Assembly (NCBI GenBank): GCA_963798855.1
Contig: CAWCUU010000004.1
Location: 186,001 to 250,000, forward strand
Reading direction: 5' to 3'
DNA: 64,000 nucleotides
Origin: CAWCUU01 sp963798855
Lineage (GTDB): Bacteria > Gemmatimonadota > Gemmatimonadetes > Longimicrobiales > RSA9
Part shown: piece by piece, positions 24,134 through 33,398 of the stretch
How the letters are laid out: every line of letters begins with the position of its first letter
Position numbering within the stretch: position 1 is the stretch's first letter
The notes under the pieces: model-generated
Told to the model about the DNA's origin: nothing
Databases searched by the model: none
What the model saw: only the letters and a program-made list of their open reading frames with translations
Program-made: the position numbers and the translations under genes

Positions 24134-26302
24134 TCACCCGCCTTCCTTCAGCTCCTTCAGCTCCATGACGACGGGCTGAGCCGCGAACTCCTGGCGCACC
24201 ACGACGTGCGGCGCCTGCTTGCGGACGTAGAGCGTGAGCGGCGTGACACCGGTGATGTCGAGGTGGTAGACGTCAAAGCGGCCGGCGGGGACCGTGATCG
24301 TCGTGTCGCCGGCGACGTGAATTGAATTGACGACCGCCTCGCCGGTCTGGGGCGAGACGACCTGCAGGCGGATGTCCTGGCCGGCGGCCAGGTCGGCCGA
24401 CGCGATCGCGAACTGGTCCATGCCGGGCAGCAGCATGCCGGGCTCGTAGGCGACGTCGATCGTGTCGACCTTTCCCATGGCGGACGCGGTGCCGGTGACG
24501 CGGCCGTGCTCGAGCTTCATGTCGATCGTCGCCGGGCCGCCGCTGGCGCTGGAGCGGATCGGCTCGAAGCTGGCGGCGTCGAAGACGACCTCCTGCTTCT
24601 GACCCGCGCCGATTGTGAGCGTGGTCGTCGCGTGCACGACGTCGCGCCCCCCCTCGTTCTCGTGCGCGACGACGGTCGTGGCCTCACCGACCGGTTTGCC
24701 CTGGAACTGGAGCTGGTACGTGGAGGTGCGCGGCCGGATCGCGGCCGCCGCCAGGTCGACCGGCGTCGGCGCCGCGGACTCCGAGAGCTGATCCCTCGAT
24801 ACGCGGTTTCCGCTGACGTCGTAGATGTCGACGCTGTCGGCGAACGGCGCGACCTTGCCGAGGATCTTGGACGCATCGCCGACGACCACGATGACCGAGC
24901 GGTCCGGGTGCAGGTACTGCTGAGCGATCCGTTCCACGTCGGCGGCCGTCGTCGCGGAGACACGTTGCCGGTAGGTCTCCAGGTAGTCGGTGGGTCGGCC
25001 GAGCAGGATCGTTGTCGCGACCTGTCCGGCCACCTGGGTGGGCGTCTCGATCCGCTGCGGGAAGGAGCCGGTCATGTAGTCCTTCGCCGCCTCCAGGTCC
25101 TGCTGCGGGACCGGCTGCGAGCGCATCTGCTCGAGCAGCGACATGAGCCCCTGCAGCGCGCTGTCCGCCACCTCGTTGCGCACCTCCGCCGTGGCCAGGA
25201 AGTAGCCCGGCCCCTGGTTCTCCGTCGCATTCGAGTAGGCGCCGTAGGTGTAGCCCTTCTTCTCGCGCAGCTGCTGGAAAAGCCAGCCCGAGACGCCGCC
25301 GCCGAGGATCTGGTTCATGACGTCGATCGTGATCCAGTCCCCGTTGCTCGCCGGTGGCAGCAGGTGCCCGACGCGCATGACGGCCTGGACCGACCCAGGC
25401 TTGTCGACGAACACGATCCGCTTCGCCGTCTGCGTCGGCGGCGCCGGCATCGAGAGCGCCGGGGCCGCGCCTTTCGCCCAGCCACCGAACTTCTGGTTCA
25501 GCGCGGCGACGACGTCCTCCGCGTGCACGTCCCCGGCGACGACGAAGAGGGCGTTCGACGGGTGATAGTACTTGTCGTGGAATGCGACCAGCCGCTCGCG
25601 CTGAATCGCGTTCACGGACTCGGGCGTCTCGGACGCACCGTACGGATGGGGCCCATACACCTCTCGCATGAAGCGCCGCTGCGCCAGCGCCTGGGGCTGG
25701 CTCAGCTGGACCTGCAGCGCGGACAGCGTCCGCTTCCGCTCGATCTCGACCTCGTCCGGCGGGAACGTCGGGTTCATGACCACGTCGGCCAGGAGGTCGA
25801 GACCCGTATCCAGGTATTCGGTCAGCGTGCCGAGCGTGAGGCTGGTCCAGTCCTGCGACGAGCCCGCGTTCAGCGTCCCGCCCACGAAGTCGATCGCCTC
25901 GGCGATCTGCTTCGCGCTACGCGTCTTCGTCCCCTTGTCCAGCAGGTCCGCCGTCATCTGCGCCAGCCCGGATTCGCCCGACGGGTCGGACGCGTCACCG
26001 TTGCGGATGCGCAGGTTCACCGAGACGTACGGCTGTTCATGGTTCTCGACCACGATCACCCGCGCGCCGTTCGCCAGCGTGCTCTCGTGAAATGGTGGGA
26101 AAGGGGTAGGCTCGAGCGGCATCGCCGACGGCGGCTCCGACGGGAGGCCACTCGCCTCCTTCAGCGGCGCCGGCCGCTGCTGTGGCGTCGGAGCCGGCTG
26201 CGGAGCGGGAGTGCCCGGCGCGGCTTCGGGCGTGGGGGCACTCGACGCGCACGCGGCGAGCAGGCAGGCGAGCGTGCAGGCTGTCAGGATGGGAGCACGC
26301 AT
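24134..26302 (-). CDS. Non-catalytic M16 peptidase-like lipoprotein with an extra C-terminal beta domain
   Basis: 722 residues. Lipobox LAAC, then a Pro/Ala-rich linker, and two M16 homology domains (about 65-500). The first domain has GLAQMTADLL where active members have HxxEH, so it cannot bind zinc, while the second keeps the Gly-rich loop and the KKGYTYGAYS stretch typical of inactive partner subunits. After about 520 there is an additional beta-rich domain (TYQLQFQGKPVGEAT... VPAGRFDVYHLDI) resembling the DUF3108 kind. The catalytic M16 gene directly upstream overlaps by one base (TGATG). Together they likely form a two-subunit periplasmic oligopeptidase. Confidence 0.88.
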   Translation of the reverse strand: MRAPILTACTLACLLAACASSAPTPEAAPGTPAPQPAPTPQQRPAPLKEASGLPSEPPSAMPLEPTPFPPFHESTLANGARVIVVENHEQPYVSVNLRIRNGDASDPSGESGLAQMTADLLDKGTKTRSAKQIAEAIDFVGGTLNAGSSQDWTSLTLGTLTEYLDTGLDLLADVVMNPTFPPDEVEIERKRTLSALQVQLSQPQALAQRRFMREVYGPHPYGASETPESVNAIQRERLVAFHDKYYHPSNALFVVAGDVHAEDVVAALNQKFGGWAKGAAPALSMPAPPTQTAKRIVFVDKPGSVQAVMRVGHLLPPASNGDWITIDVMNQILGGGVSGWLFQQLREKKGYTYGAYSNATENQGPGYFLATAEVRNEVADSALQGLMSLLEQMRSQPVPQQDLEAAKDYMTGSFPQRIETPTQVAGQVATTILLGRPTDYLETYRQRVSATTAADVERIAQQYLHPDRSVIVVVGDASKILGKVAPFADSVDIYDVSGNRVSRDQLSESAAPTPVDLAAAAIRPRTSTYQLQFQGKPVGEATTVVAHENEGGRDVVHATTTLTIGAGQKQEVVFDAASFEPIRSSASGGPATIDMKLEHGRVTGTASAMGKVDTIDVAYEPGMLLPGMDQFAIASADLAAGQDIRLQVVSPQTGEAVVNSIHVAGDTTITVPAGRFDVYHLDITGVTPLTLYVRKQAPHVVVRQEFAAQPVVMELKELKEGG

Positions 26303-27696
26303 CAGCGGTCCTCCTTTCGGCTCACATCCGTATCGGTGGACGTCGCGGCCTTCGCCTTCTCGCCCGGGACCGTGATGATGACGGAGCGGTTGCCCGGCAC
26401 CAGGTACTTGTTCGCGACGTCCATTATCTGCTGTGTCGTCACCTCCATGTACTTCTGCAGGTCACGGTTCACTGCGGAGAGGTCGTTGTCCAGGAAGAGA
26501 GCCTGCTGCAGCTCGACGCTCTTCGACATCACCGTCGAGCGGCTGCGTACCTCGTCCGCGCGCACCTGGTTCTTGGCCTTCTGCAGCTCGCGCTCCGTGA
26601 CCCCCTGGGTCTTCAGCTTCTGGATCTCGTCCTCGATCAGAGACTCGACCCGCTCGATCGGCACGCCCTGGTTCGGTAGCGCGCCGAAGATCAGCGCGCC
26701 GGGGCCGTAGCGGCTGTCCAGCCCCGAGAACACCTGCAGCGCCGCCTGCTCCTGCTTCACCAGCCGCTGATTCAGCCGACTCGATTCCCCCTCGCTGAAG
26801 ATCTTCGACAGCAGCTCGAGCGCGTATGTGTCCGATTCCCGGTGTGGCGGGATCGCGTAGCCCGAGTAGTAGAGCGGCAGATTCGCGAGCGGGTCGTGCA
26901 CCGTGACCCGCCGCTCCTCTCCCGAGTGCGGCGTCGGCGTCGGCGGTGGCATCGCCGCCACCTCATCGCCTCGCGGGATCCAGTCGAAGTACTTCTTCGC
27001 GAGCTCCTTCGCCTCATCCACCGTGATGTCACCGACGAGCGCGATCGTCGCGTTGTTCGGCACGTAGTACTCGTCGTGGAACTGGCGGACGTCCTCGGCG
27101 GTAGCGGCGTTCAGGTCCTCCATGCTGCCGATGACCGTATGCCGGTACGGCGGATAGTCCGTGACCATCGTATCGAGCGCGAGGACGGACTCGGCATACG
27201 GCTGGTTCTCGATTCGCATTCGTCGCTCCTCCTTCACCACCTCCCGCTCCCGCTGGAAGTTCGTGTCGCCGACGACCAGGTTCGCCATCCGATCCGCCTC
27301 CAGCCAGAGCGCGAGGTTCAGCCGGTTCGACGGCACGATCTCCCAGTACATCGTCCGGTCCTCGCTCGTCGTGCCGTTCGAGTATCCGCCCGCCTGGCTG
27401 ATCAGTCGGTCGAACTCACCCTTGTCCAGATGCTCCGTCTCCTGGAAAAGCATGTGCTCGAACAGGTGCGCGAAGCCGGAGCGGCCCTCCCGCTCCCGTC
27501 CGCTGCCTACGTCGTAGTAGACGTTGACCGCCACGATCGGCGTGGAGTGATCTTCGCTGACGATGAACTCCAGGCCGTTGTCCAGCGTGAACGTCGAGTA
27601 GCCGAGCGGGGGTACCGACTGCTGCGCGGAGAGCGGCCCGGTCAGGAACAACAGGCCCAGCGCAGCCGCGGGGAGCGGCGGCACGCGTCGTGACAT
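26302..27696 (-). CDS. Catalytic M16 family zinc metallopeptidase
   Basis: 464 residues with a signal peptide ending in PLSAQ (about residue 25). The inverted zinc motif is H77-L-F-E80-H81, and the third ligand is E157 in the VVKEERRMR helix, exactly 76 residues after H81. The second M16 domain begins near 260. M16B enzymes degrade unfolded or signal-peptide-like peptides inside a closed chamber; bacterial two-component forms pair one active and one inactive subunit, which matches the downstream gene. The stop and next start share the sequence TGATG, so the two subunits should be made in step. Confidence 0.93.
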   Translation of the reverse strand: MSRRVPPLPAAALGLLFLTGPLSAQQSVPPLGYSTFTLDNGLEFIVSEDHSTPIVAVNVYYDVGSGREREGRSGFAHLFEHMLFQETEHLDKGEFDRLISQAGGYSNGTTSEDRTMYWEIVPSNRLNLALWLEADRMANLVVGDTNFQREREVVKEERRMRIENQPYAESVLALDTMVTDYPPYRHTVIGSMEDLNAATAEDVRQFHDEYYVPNNATIALVGDITVDEAKELAKKYFDWIPRGDEVAAMPPPTPTPHSGEERRVTVHDPLANLPLYYSGYAIPPHRESDTYALELLSKIFSEGESSRLNQRLVKQEQAALQVFSGLDSRYGPGALIFGALPNQGVPIERVESLIEDEIQKLKTQGVTERELQKAKNQVRADEVRSRSTVMSKSVELQQALFLDNDLSAVNRDLQKYMEVTTQQIMDVANKYLVPGNRSVIITVPGEKAKAATSTDTDVSRKEDR

Positions 27697-27996
27697 GAGG
27701 TCTCCTTCTGAAAAAGCAGGCTTGACGGCAGGCGTTCACTGCAGGCGCTGCCAGCAGGCGTTCACCGAAGCCGTGCTGCCCCGCTCGCGAAAGCGCCGAG
27801 CGCGGGACATCACGCCGACCGAAAATACGGGGCGGCCACTTCCCCGGGCAAACGGCCGCGCCTGTCTGCGCCCATGAGCTTGGATACGTCCATCGCAGGG
27901 TTGGTTGCCGCAGCCAGAAATCCGCGAAAGCGCCTCGCCGTCAGCGCCTCGCCGTCAGCGCCTCGCCGTCAGCGCCTCGCCGTGAGCGCCTCTCCC
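27697..27996. other. Intergenic region with degenerate repeats between uvrA and the M16 pair
   Basis: Three hundred bases without a credible gene. Bases 27722-27770 hold loose copies of GCAGGCGTTCACTG-like words related to the 14-bp unit seen at 24010 and 27929. The M16 promoter should lie here on the minus strand, but I see no convincing -35/-10 pair. The array proper begins at 27929. Confidence 0.6.
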
Positions 27997-28037
27997 TCAG
28001 CGCCTCGCCCTCAGCGCCTCGCCCTCAGCGCCTCGCA
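27929..28037. repeat. Tandem 14-bp repeat array overlapping the 3' end of uvrA
   Basis: Almost eight consecutive units of AGCGCCTCGCCGTC start at 27929, 27943, 27957, 27971, 27985, 27999, 28013 and 28027 (the last partial). The first three are identical; later units vary at the last four bases (GTC, GTG, CTC). On the minus strand the copies from 28037 down to 27997 encode the final residues of UvrA and its TGA stop. The unit appears in inverse orientation at 24010-24045. Confidence 0.88.
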
Positions 28038-30870
28038 GTTCCCGAAGGTACCGGCCGGTGCGGCTCGCCTCGACCCGCGCGACATCCGCGGGGCGGCCCA
28101 TGGCGACGACCCGTCCGCCACCCGGGCCGGCCTCGGGCCCGAGGTCGATCACCCAGTCCGCGGCGCGGATCACGTCGAGATTGTGCTCGATGAGCAGCAC
28201 GGTGTGGCCGGCGTCGAGCAGTCGCTCGAGGACCTGCAATAGCTTCGCGACTTCGTTGCCGGAAAGGCCGGTGGTGGGCTCGTCCATGAGGTAGAGTCTT
28301 CGTCCGCGGCGTCGGCCGGCGCCGGCGAGCTCGCGGGCGATCTTGAGCCGCTGCGCCTCGCCGCCCGATAGAGTCGTCGCGGACTGGCCGAGCCGGAGAT
28401 AGCCGAGCCCCACCTGCTGAAGCTGCCAGAGCATCGAGCTGAGGCGGTCCTGCTTGAGAAAGAAGCGGATCGCCTCGTCCACGGTCAGATCGAGCACGTC
28501 GCGGATGCTGAGGCCCTTCACCTTCACGTCCAGGATCTCGCGCTTGTATCGGGCTCCGTTGCAGACGTCGCAGGGGACGTAGACGTCCGCCATGAAGACC
28601 ATCTCGACCTGCACGACGCCATCGCCCTTGCAGGCTTCGCAGCGCCCTCCCTTCACGTTGAAGGAGAAGTTGCCGGGGCGATAGCCGCGCTCGCGTGCGA
28701 GCGGCTGTGCCGCGAAGATCTCGCGGACGTGGTCGAACGCCTTGATGTACGTGATGGGATTGGAGCGGGGCGTGCGTCCGATCGGCGACTGGTCCACGAG
28801 CACGACGGCGTCGAGCAGTCCGCTGCCGCTCAGCTCGTCGTACGCGCCGACCTCCTCTCCCAGATGCTGCTTCGCGCTGGTGTCGCCGCCGCCCAGCTCC
28901 CGCTCCAGCGCGCGGAAGAGGACGTCGTGCACGAGCGTGCTCTTGCCGGAACCGCTCACGCCGGTGACGACGCTGAGCGCGCCGAGCGGCACGTCGACGT
29001 CGACGCCGGCGACGTTGTGCAGCCGGGCGCCGCGGAGCTCGAGACGGCCGCTGTCGACTCGTCTGCGGCGGGTCGGTGCGGCTGCTGCGTCGGCACCGGA
29101 CAGGTAGCGCCCGGTCGCGGTATCCGCCGCCTGCAACGACTCGGGCGGCCCCTGGAAGACGATCTCGCCGCCCCGCGCGCCGCTGTGCGGCCCCAGCTCG
29201 ACGACTTCGTCGGCCGCTCGGATCAGCGACGGGTCGTGCTCGACGACGACGACGGAGTTGCCGCCTTCGGTCAGCCTGCGCAGCAGCGCGAGCATGCGGT
29301 CCGTGTCGCGCGGGTGCAGCCCGACGGTCGGCTCGTCGAGCACGTAGAGGGTGTCGACGAGCCGGGAGCCGAGTGCGTTCGCGAGGTTGATCCGCTGCGC
29401 CTCGCCGCCGGACAGCGTGCGGGTCTGGCGGTCCAGCGCCAGGTACCCGAGGCCGACGTCGTCGAGGAAGCCGAGGCGCGAGCGGAGCTCGCGCAGGATC
29501 TGGTCGGCGACCGAGCGTTCGTGGGAGGTCAGGCGGGAGCCGGAGCTCCCGGCCAGCTCCTCGATCCACGACCTCAGGTCTGCGATCGGCATCGCGCCGA
29601 TCTCCGCGATCGTGCGGCCGGCGAGGCGGACGTACGAGGCTTCGCGGCGCAGCCGGCTGCCGCCGCAGTCGCCGCACAACGTCGGCGTCTGGTACTGGCG
29701 CAGGTAGACGCGGATGTACTGCTTGTAGCGCTTGCGCTCGCGCGAACGCAGGAACGCGATCACACCGCGAAAGCCGCCGCTGCCGCGCTCGCCGTGAAGG
29801 ACGCCCTCGCGGAAGTCCTCGGGCAGCTCGGCCCACGGCCGATCGAGCGCGACCTTGCGGGCGCGGCCGTGTTCGAGCAGTCGCTGTCGGAACTTCTTGT
29901 ATCGCGGCTTCTCCCAGGGATCCACAGCGCCATCGCGCAGCGAGCGAGACTCGTTCGGCACGATCAGGCGTACGTCGTATTCCAGCACGGCGCCGAAGCC
30001 GGTGCACGTGGGACAGGAGCCGTATGGATTGTTGAACGAGAAGAGACGCGGCGTCGGCTCGGAAAAACGAACGTCCGGGTGCTGAGGGCAGCGGAAGCGC
30101 TCCGTGAAGCGGAGCGTGCGCTCGCCGTCGTCGCACAGCGCCACCACCTCGGCTTCGCCCTCTCCCTCCGCGAACGCGGTGGCGAGCGAGTCGGCCAGGC
30201 GCTCGCGCACGTCCTCCCGGACTACCAGCCGATCCACGACGACGCGCAGCGAATCGGCTTCGGACAGGTCGCGGCCGAGACCCTCCGGCGTTTCCGCCCC
30301 CGCGCCGTCCAGGTCGAGCAGCGCACGCCCCGCGCGCACGCGCACGAAGCCGAGCGCGCGCAGGTTCTCGACGACGCCGGCGTGCGAGACCCGCGCGCTG
30401 AGCGGCAGCGGGAAGAGCACGAGCAGCTTCGTCCCCTCGGGCAGCGCGAGCACGCTGTCCGTCGCGCTCTGGATGGAATCGGGACGCACTTCGCGATCGC
30501 ACTCGGGACAGGAGGTCCGGCCGACCCGCGCCCACAGCAGGCGCAGATAGTCGTGGACCTCGGTCGCCGTGCCCACCGTGGAGCGGCTGGTCTTGGTCGG
30601 GTTCTTCTGCTCGATCGCGACGGCGGGCGAGATGCCCTCGACGTAGTCCACCGCCGGCTTCTCCATCCGCTCCAGGAACTGCTTCGCGTACGTGGATAGC
30701 GACTCCACGTAGCGGCGTTGCCCCTCGGCGTAGATGGTGTCGAATGCGAGCGATGACTTGCCCGACCCGCTCGGCCCGGTGAAGACCACCAGACGGCGGC
30801 GAGGCAGATCGAGATCGATGCCCTTCAGGTTGTTCTGACGGGCGTTGCGGATGAGGATGCGGTCCTTCAC
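27997..30870 (-). CDS. uvrA: Excinuclease ABC subunit UvrA
   Basis: 957 residues from GTG at 30870; the open frame continues upstream but is Arg/Pro-rich and lacks homology. UvrA recognises DNA damage in nucleotide excision repair. Both ABC ATPase modules are present: Walker A GPSGSGKSSLAFD near the N-terminus and GVSGSGKSTLVHD in the second half, each with its LSGGEAQRxxxA signature. The zinc modules show CPEC and the later CEACKGDG and CDVCNGARY groups. The last dozen residues (ending EALRARR) come from the tandem repeat array, which also provides the stop codon, so the true C-terminus may have been shifted by repeat expansion. Confidence 0.96.
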   Translation of the reverse strand: MKDRILIRNARQNNLKGIDLDLPRRRLVVFTGPSGSGKSSLAFDTIYAEGQRRYVESLSTYAKQFLERMEKPAVDYVEGISPAVAIEQKNPTKTSRSTVGTATEVHDYLRLLWARVGRTSCPECDREVRPDSIQSATDSVLALPEGTKLLVLFPLPLSARVSHAGVVENLRALGFVRVRAGRALLDLDGAGAETPEGLGRDLSEADSLRVVVDRLVVREDVRERLADSLATAFAEGEGEAEVVALCDDGERTLRFTERFRCPQHPDVRFSEPTPRLFSFNNPYGSCPTCTGFGAVLEYDVRLIVPNESRSLRDGAVDPWEKPRYKKFRQRLLEHGRARKVALDRPWAELPEDFREGVLHGERGSGGFRGVIAFLRSRERKRYKQYIRVYLRQYQTPTLCGDCGGSRLRREASYVRLAGRTIAEIGAMPIADLRSWIEELAGSSGSRLTSHERSVADQILRELRSRLGFLDDVGLGYLALDRQTRTLSGGEAQRINLANALGSRLVDTLYVLDEPTVGLHPRDTDRMLALLRRLTEGGNSVVVVEHDPSLIRAADEVVELGPHSGARGGEIVFQGPPESLQAADTATGRYLSGADAAAAPTRRRRVDSGRLELRGARLHNVAGVDVDVPLGALSVVTGVSGSGKSTLVHDVLFRALERELGGGDTSAKQHLGEEVGAYDELSGSGLLDAVVLVDQSPIGRTPRSNPITYIKAFDHVREIFAAQPLARERGYRPGNFSFNVKGGRCEACKGDGVVQVEMVFMADVYVPCDVCNGARYKREILDVKVKGLSIRDVLDLTVDEAIRFFLKQDRLSSMLWQLQQVGLGYLRLGQSATTLSGGEAQRLKIARELAGAGRRRGRRLYLMDEPTTGLSGNEVAKLLQVLERLLDAGHTVLLIEHNLDVIRAADWVIDLGPEAGPGGGRVVAMGRPADVARVEASRTGRYLRELRGAEGEALRARR

Positions 30871-30974
30871 GTCGCCTGCTACACCTGCGCCCTGAATTTG
30901 GTGCGCTGAGGCGGGCGAGGTTGCGTGCGCATCCGACTCGGGAACCGCCCACACGCGGCCGGGATACCATAGAC

Positions 30975-31994
30975 ATGCCCTTCCAGGCCCGCCCGTTCCA
31001 TCCGCCCTGGTGGCTCCGCTCCGCTCACGCGCAGACGATCGCCGGCAAGCTGCTGCGACGGCCGCCGCGCCTCGAGCTGCATCGCGAGCGCTGGGACACG
31101 CCGGACGGGGACTTCGTGGACCTCGACTTCGCGTTCGGCGACGACGCCCCGGCCGACGCACCGGTCGTGCTGCTGCTCCACGGACTGGAGGGCTCCGCCC
31201 GCCGCCCCTACGCGATGATCGCTTACCGGGCGCTGCTCGATCGGGGGCTGCGCCCGGTGGGCCTCAACTTCCGCGGCTGCAGCGGCGAGCCGAATCGGCT
31301 GCCCCGCTTCTACCACTCCGGGGAGACCGAGGACGCGGCTTGGGTGATCGGCGAGCTGCGCCGGCGCTGGCCGCGGGCCGCGTTCGGGGCCGTCGGATTC
31401 TCGCTCGGCGGCAACGTCCTGCTCAAACTGATCGGCGAGCGGGGCGACGGTGCCGGTCACCTGCTCCGCGCGGCCGCCGCCGTCTCGGTGCCGTTCGACC
31501 TGCGCGCGGGATCGCTGGGGCTCGAGCGCGGCGCCATGAACCGCCTCTACACGTATTACTTCATCCGCAACCTGCGCCGGAAGGCCGCCGCCAAGGCGGC
31601 GCTGCTCGAGGATCGATGCGACGTCCGGGAGGTCCTCGGCGCCCGCACGTTGCGTGCGTTCGACGATGCGGCGACCGCGCCGCTGCACGGCTTCCGCGAC
31701 GCCGAGGACTACTACCATCGCTCCAGCTCCGCGGCATTCCTCGAGCACGTCCGCATCCCGACGCTCCTGATCCAGGCGCTCGACGATCCGTTCCTGCCGC
31801 TCGAGGCGCTGCCGCTCGAGGCCGCACGCCGCAACCCGTACATCTACACGGCGTTCGTCGAGAACGGAGGTCACGTCGGCTTCATGGAGGGCACCCCCTG
31901 GGCGCCCCGCTTCTGGGCCGAGCGGGAGGCGGGCCGGTTCCTTGCCGAGCACCTGCTCGGCGGGAGCGACGCGGAGGAAGAGGGAGCGGCCTAG
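30975..31994 (+). CDS. YheT-family alpha/beta hydrolase
   Basis: 339 residues from ATG at 30975. The N-terminal FHPPWWLRSAHAQTI motif is diagnostic of the YheT/COG0429 group. The nucleophile elbow is GFSLGGN, the acid lies in the ALDDPFLP strand, and the catalytic His is in GGHVGF. The oxyanion region is HGLEGS. Members are esterase-like hydrolases with membrane-lipid or acyl substrates suggested, none firm. It is divergent from uvrA with 104 bp between the starts, and the convergent YfcC-like transporter ends 9 bp after its stop. Confidence 0.9.
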   Translation: MPFQARPFHPPWWLRSAHAQTIAGKLLRRPPRLELHRERWDTPDGDFVDLDFAFGDDAPADAPVVLLLHGLEGSARRPYAMIAYRALLDRGLRPVGLNFRGCSGEPNRLPRFYHSGETEDAAWVIGELRRRWPRAAFGAVGFSLGGNVLLKLIGERGDGAGHLLRAAAAVSVPFDLRAGSLGLERGAMNRLYTYYFIRNLRRKAAAKAALLEDRCDVREVLGARTLRAFDDAATAPLHGFRDAEDYYHRSSSAAFLEHVRIPTLLIQALDDPFLPLEALPLEAARRNPYIYTAFVENGGHVGFMEGTPWAPRFWAEREAGRFLAEHLLGGSDAEEEGAA

Positions 31995-32003
31995 ACGCGG
32001 GCG

Positions 32004-33398
32004 TCAGACGCCCACCGCGATCGCCACGCCGACCGCGACCGCTCCGAGTCCGACCAGCACCGCGTAGATCGGCAGCGCGAAGCGAAGCCAGTCGCCGAAC
32101 CGGACGCCGGCGGCCGCCACGATCGCGACGAGCGCGCCGTTCGTCGGCGTGATCATGTCGCACATGCCCGCACCGTACTGATACGCCAGCACCGTCACCT
32201 GGCGGCTCATGCCGAGGAGGTCGCTCAGCGGAACGAGGATCGGCATCGTCAGGACCGCCTGTCCGCTGACGCTCGGCACCGGCACGTGGATGATCGTGTG
32301 CGCGGCGATCATGCCCACGGCAGACAGCAGCACGGGCAGGTGCGCGAGGGGCAGGAACAGGCCGTGCACGATCGTGTCGAGGATCAGCCCGTCGTTCAGC
32401 ACCACGGAGATCGCGCGCGCGAAGCCGATCAGCAGGGCCGCGAGGGCCATCTCGCGAAAGCCGTCCACGAAGGCCGTCGCGGTCCCTTCCACGCCCAGGC
32501 CACCGACCAGGCCCGCGAGAAGCCCCATGATGAAGAAGACGGCGGCCATCTCCTCGAACCCCCACCCCAGCAGCAGTTCGCCGAGGATGAAGACGACGAA
32601 AGTGAAGAGGACGAGCAGCAGGACGGCCAAATCGGCGCCCCGCAAAGCGGGCATCGGGGCGCCGAGCGCCTCCGCAGGTGCTGCCGCCCCGACCCCGTTC
32701 GCCAGGACCGCATCGTCACCGGCAGCCGCGACGAAGTGACGATTCTTCCGCGCGTGGCGCAGCGTGCCCGCCGTCAACACGGCGAGCGCCGCGAGCAGGA
32801 ACACCGTCCGGAAGATGCCGCCGGAGAGGAGCGGCAGCTGCGCCAGCTTCTGAGCGATGCCCACCTGGAAGGGGTTTACCGGGCTGAACGATGACCCGAC
32901 CGCCGCGGCGCCGAGGCTGACCGCCACCGCCGTCAGATCGTCGAAACCGAGCCGTCGCACGAGGAGCAGCAGCACCGGGATCAGGGCGATAATCTCCTCC
33001 TGCATGTTCTCCAGCGCGCCCGCGGCAGCGAACGCGAGGATGCAGATCGGGATCACGAGCATCTCGCGGTGCGCCAATGACCGAACCAGCCGGTCCAGTC
33101 CGGCGCGGAGCGCGCCGGTGCGGTCCACGACCGTGAAAGCGCCGCCCACCAGAAAGACGAAGAAGATCACCGAACCTGCATCCACCATCCCCTTCGGCAC
33201 GTCGACGAACGCGCCGAACGGCCCGACCGGCCGCGCCGGCACGAGGTGATAGGTGCCCGGGACGACGACCTGGCGCGCCGTGGCCGGGTCCCCCCGCCGC
33301 TCGTACTGCCCGGCCGGAAGGATCCAGCTCATCGCGGCGGCGAGCAGGACGCCGCCGAGCAGCAGCGCGAGCGGGTGTGGGAGGCGCAGTCGGCTCAC
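32004..33398 (-). CDS. YfcC/DcuC-type short-chain carboxylate or amino-acid carrier
   Basis: 464 residues, about twelve hydrophobic segments. Typical of the YfcC (COG1288) family: the opening LLLGGVLLAAAMSWILPAG QYER segment, GAFTVVDRTGAL, the first motif SFSPVNPFQ and the second re-entrant motif DMITPTNGALVA. These carriers move dicarboxylates, arginine/ornithine or other small organic ions across the inner membrane; the substrate cannot be told. Its start codon overlaps the stop of the class V aminotransferase (ATGA), so the transporter and enzyme are made together, hinting that the enzyme's amino-acid substrate is what is carried. Confidence 0.86.
   Translation of the reverse strand: MSRLRLPHPLALLLGGVLLAAAMSWILPAGQYERRGDPATARQVVVPGTYHLVPARPVGPFGAFVDVPKGMVDAGSVIFFVFLVGGAFTVVDRTGALRAGLDRLVRSLAHREMLVIPICILAFAAAGALENMQEEIIALIPVLLLLVRRLGFDDLTAVAVSLGAAAVGSSFSPVNPFQVGIAQKLAQLPLLSGGIFRTVFLLAALAVLTAGTLRHARKNRHFVAAAGDDAVLANGVGAAAPAEALGAPMPALRGADLAVLLLVLFTFVVFILGELLLGWGFEEMAAVFFIMGLLAGLVGGLGVEGTATAFVDGFREMALAALLIGFARAISVVLNDGLILDTIVHGLFLPLAHLPVLLSAVGMIAAHTIIHVPVPSVSGQAVLTMPILVPLSDLLGMSRQVTVLAYQYGAGMCDMITPTNGALVAIVAAAGVRFGDWLRFALPIYAVLVGLGAVAVGVAIAVGV

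Noticed and set aside
27929..28037. CRISPR array
   Set aside because: Units are 14 bp and contiguous with no spacers.
28729..30699. 656-codon open frame opposite uvrA
   Set aside because: Antisense shadow created by high GC; its residues follow the complement of UvrA codons.
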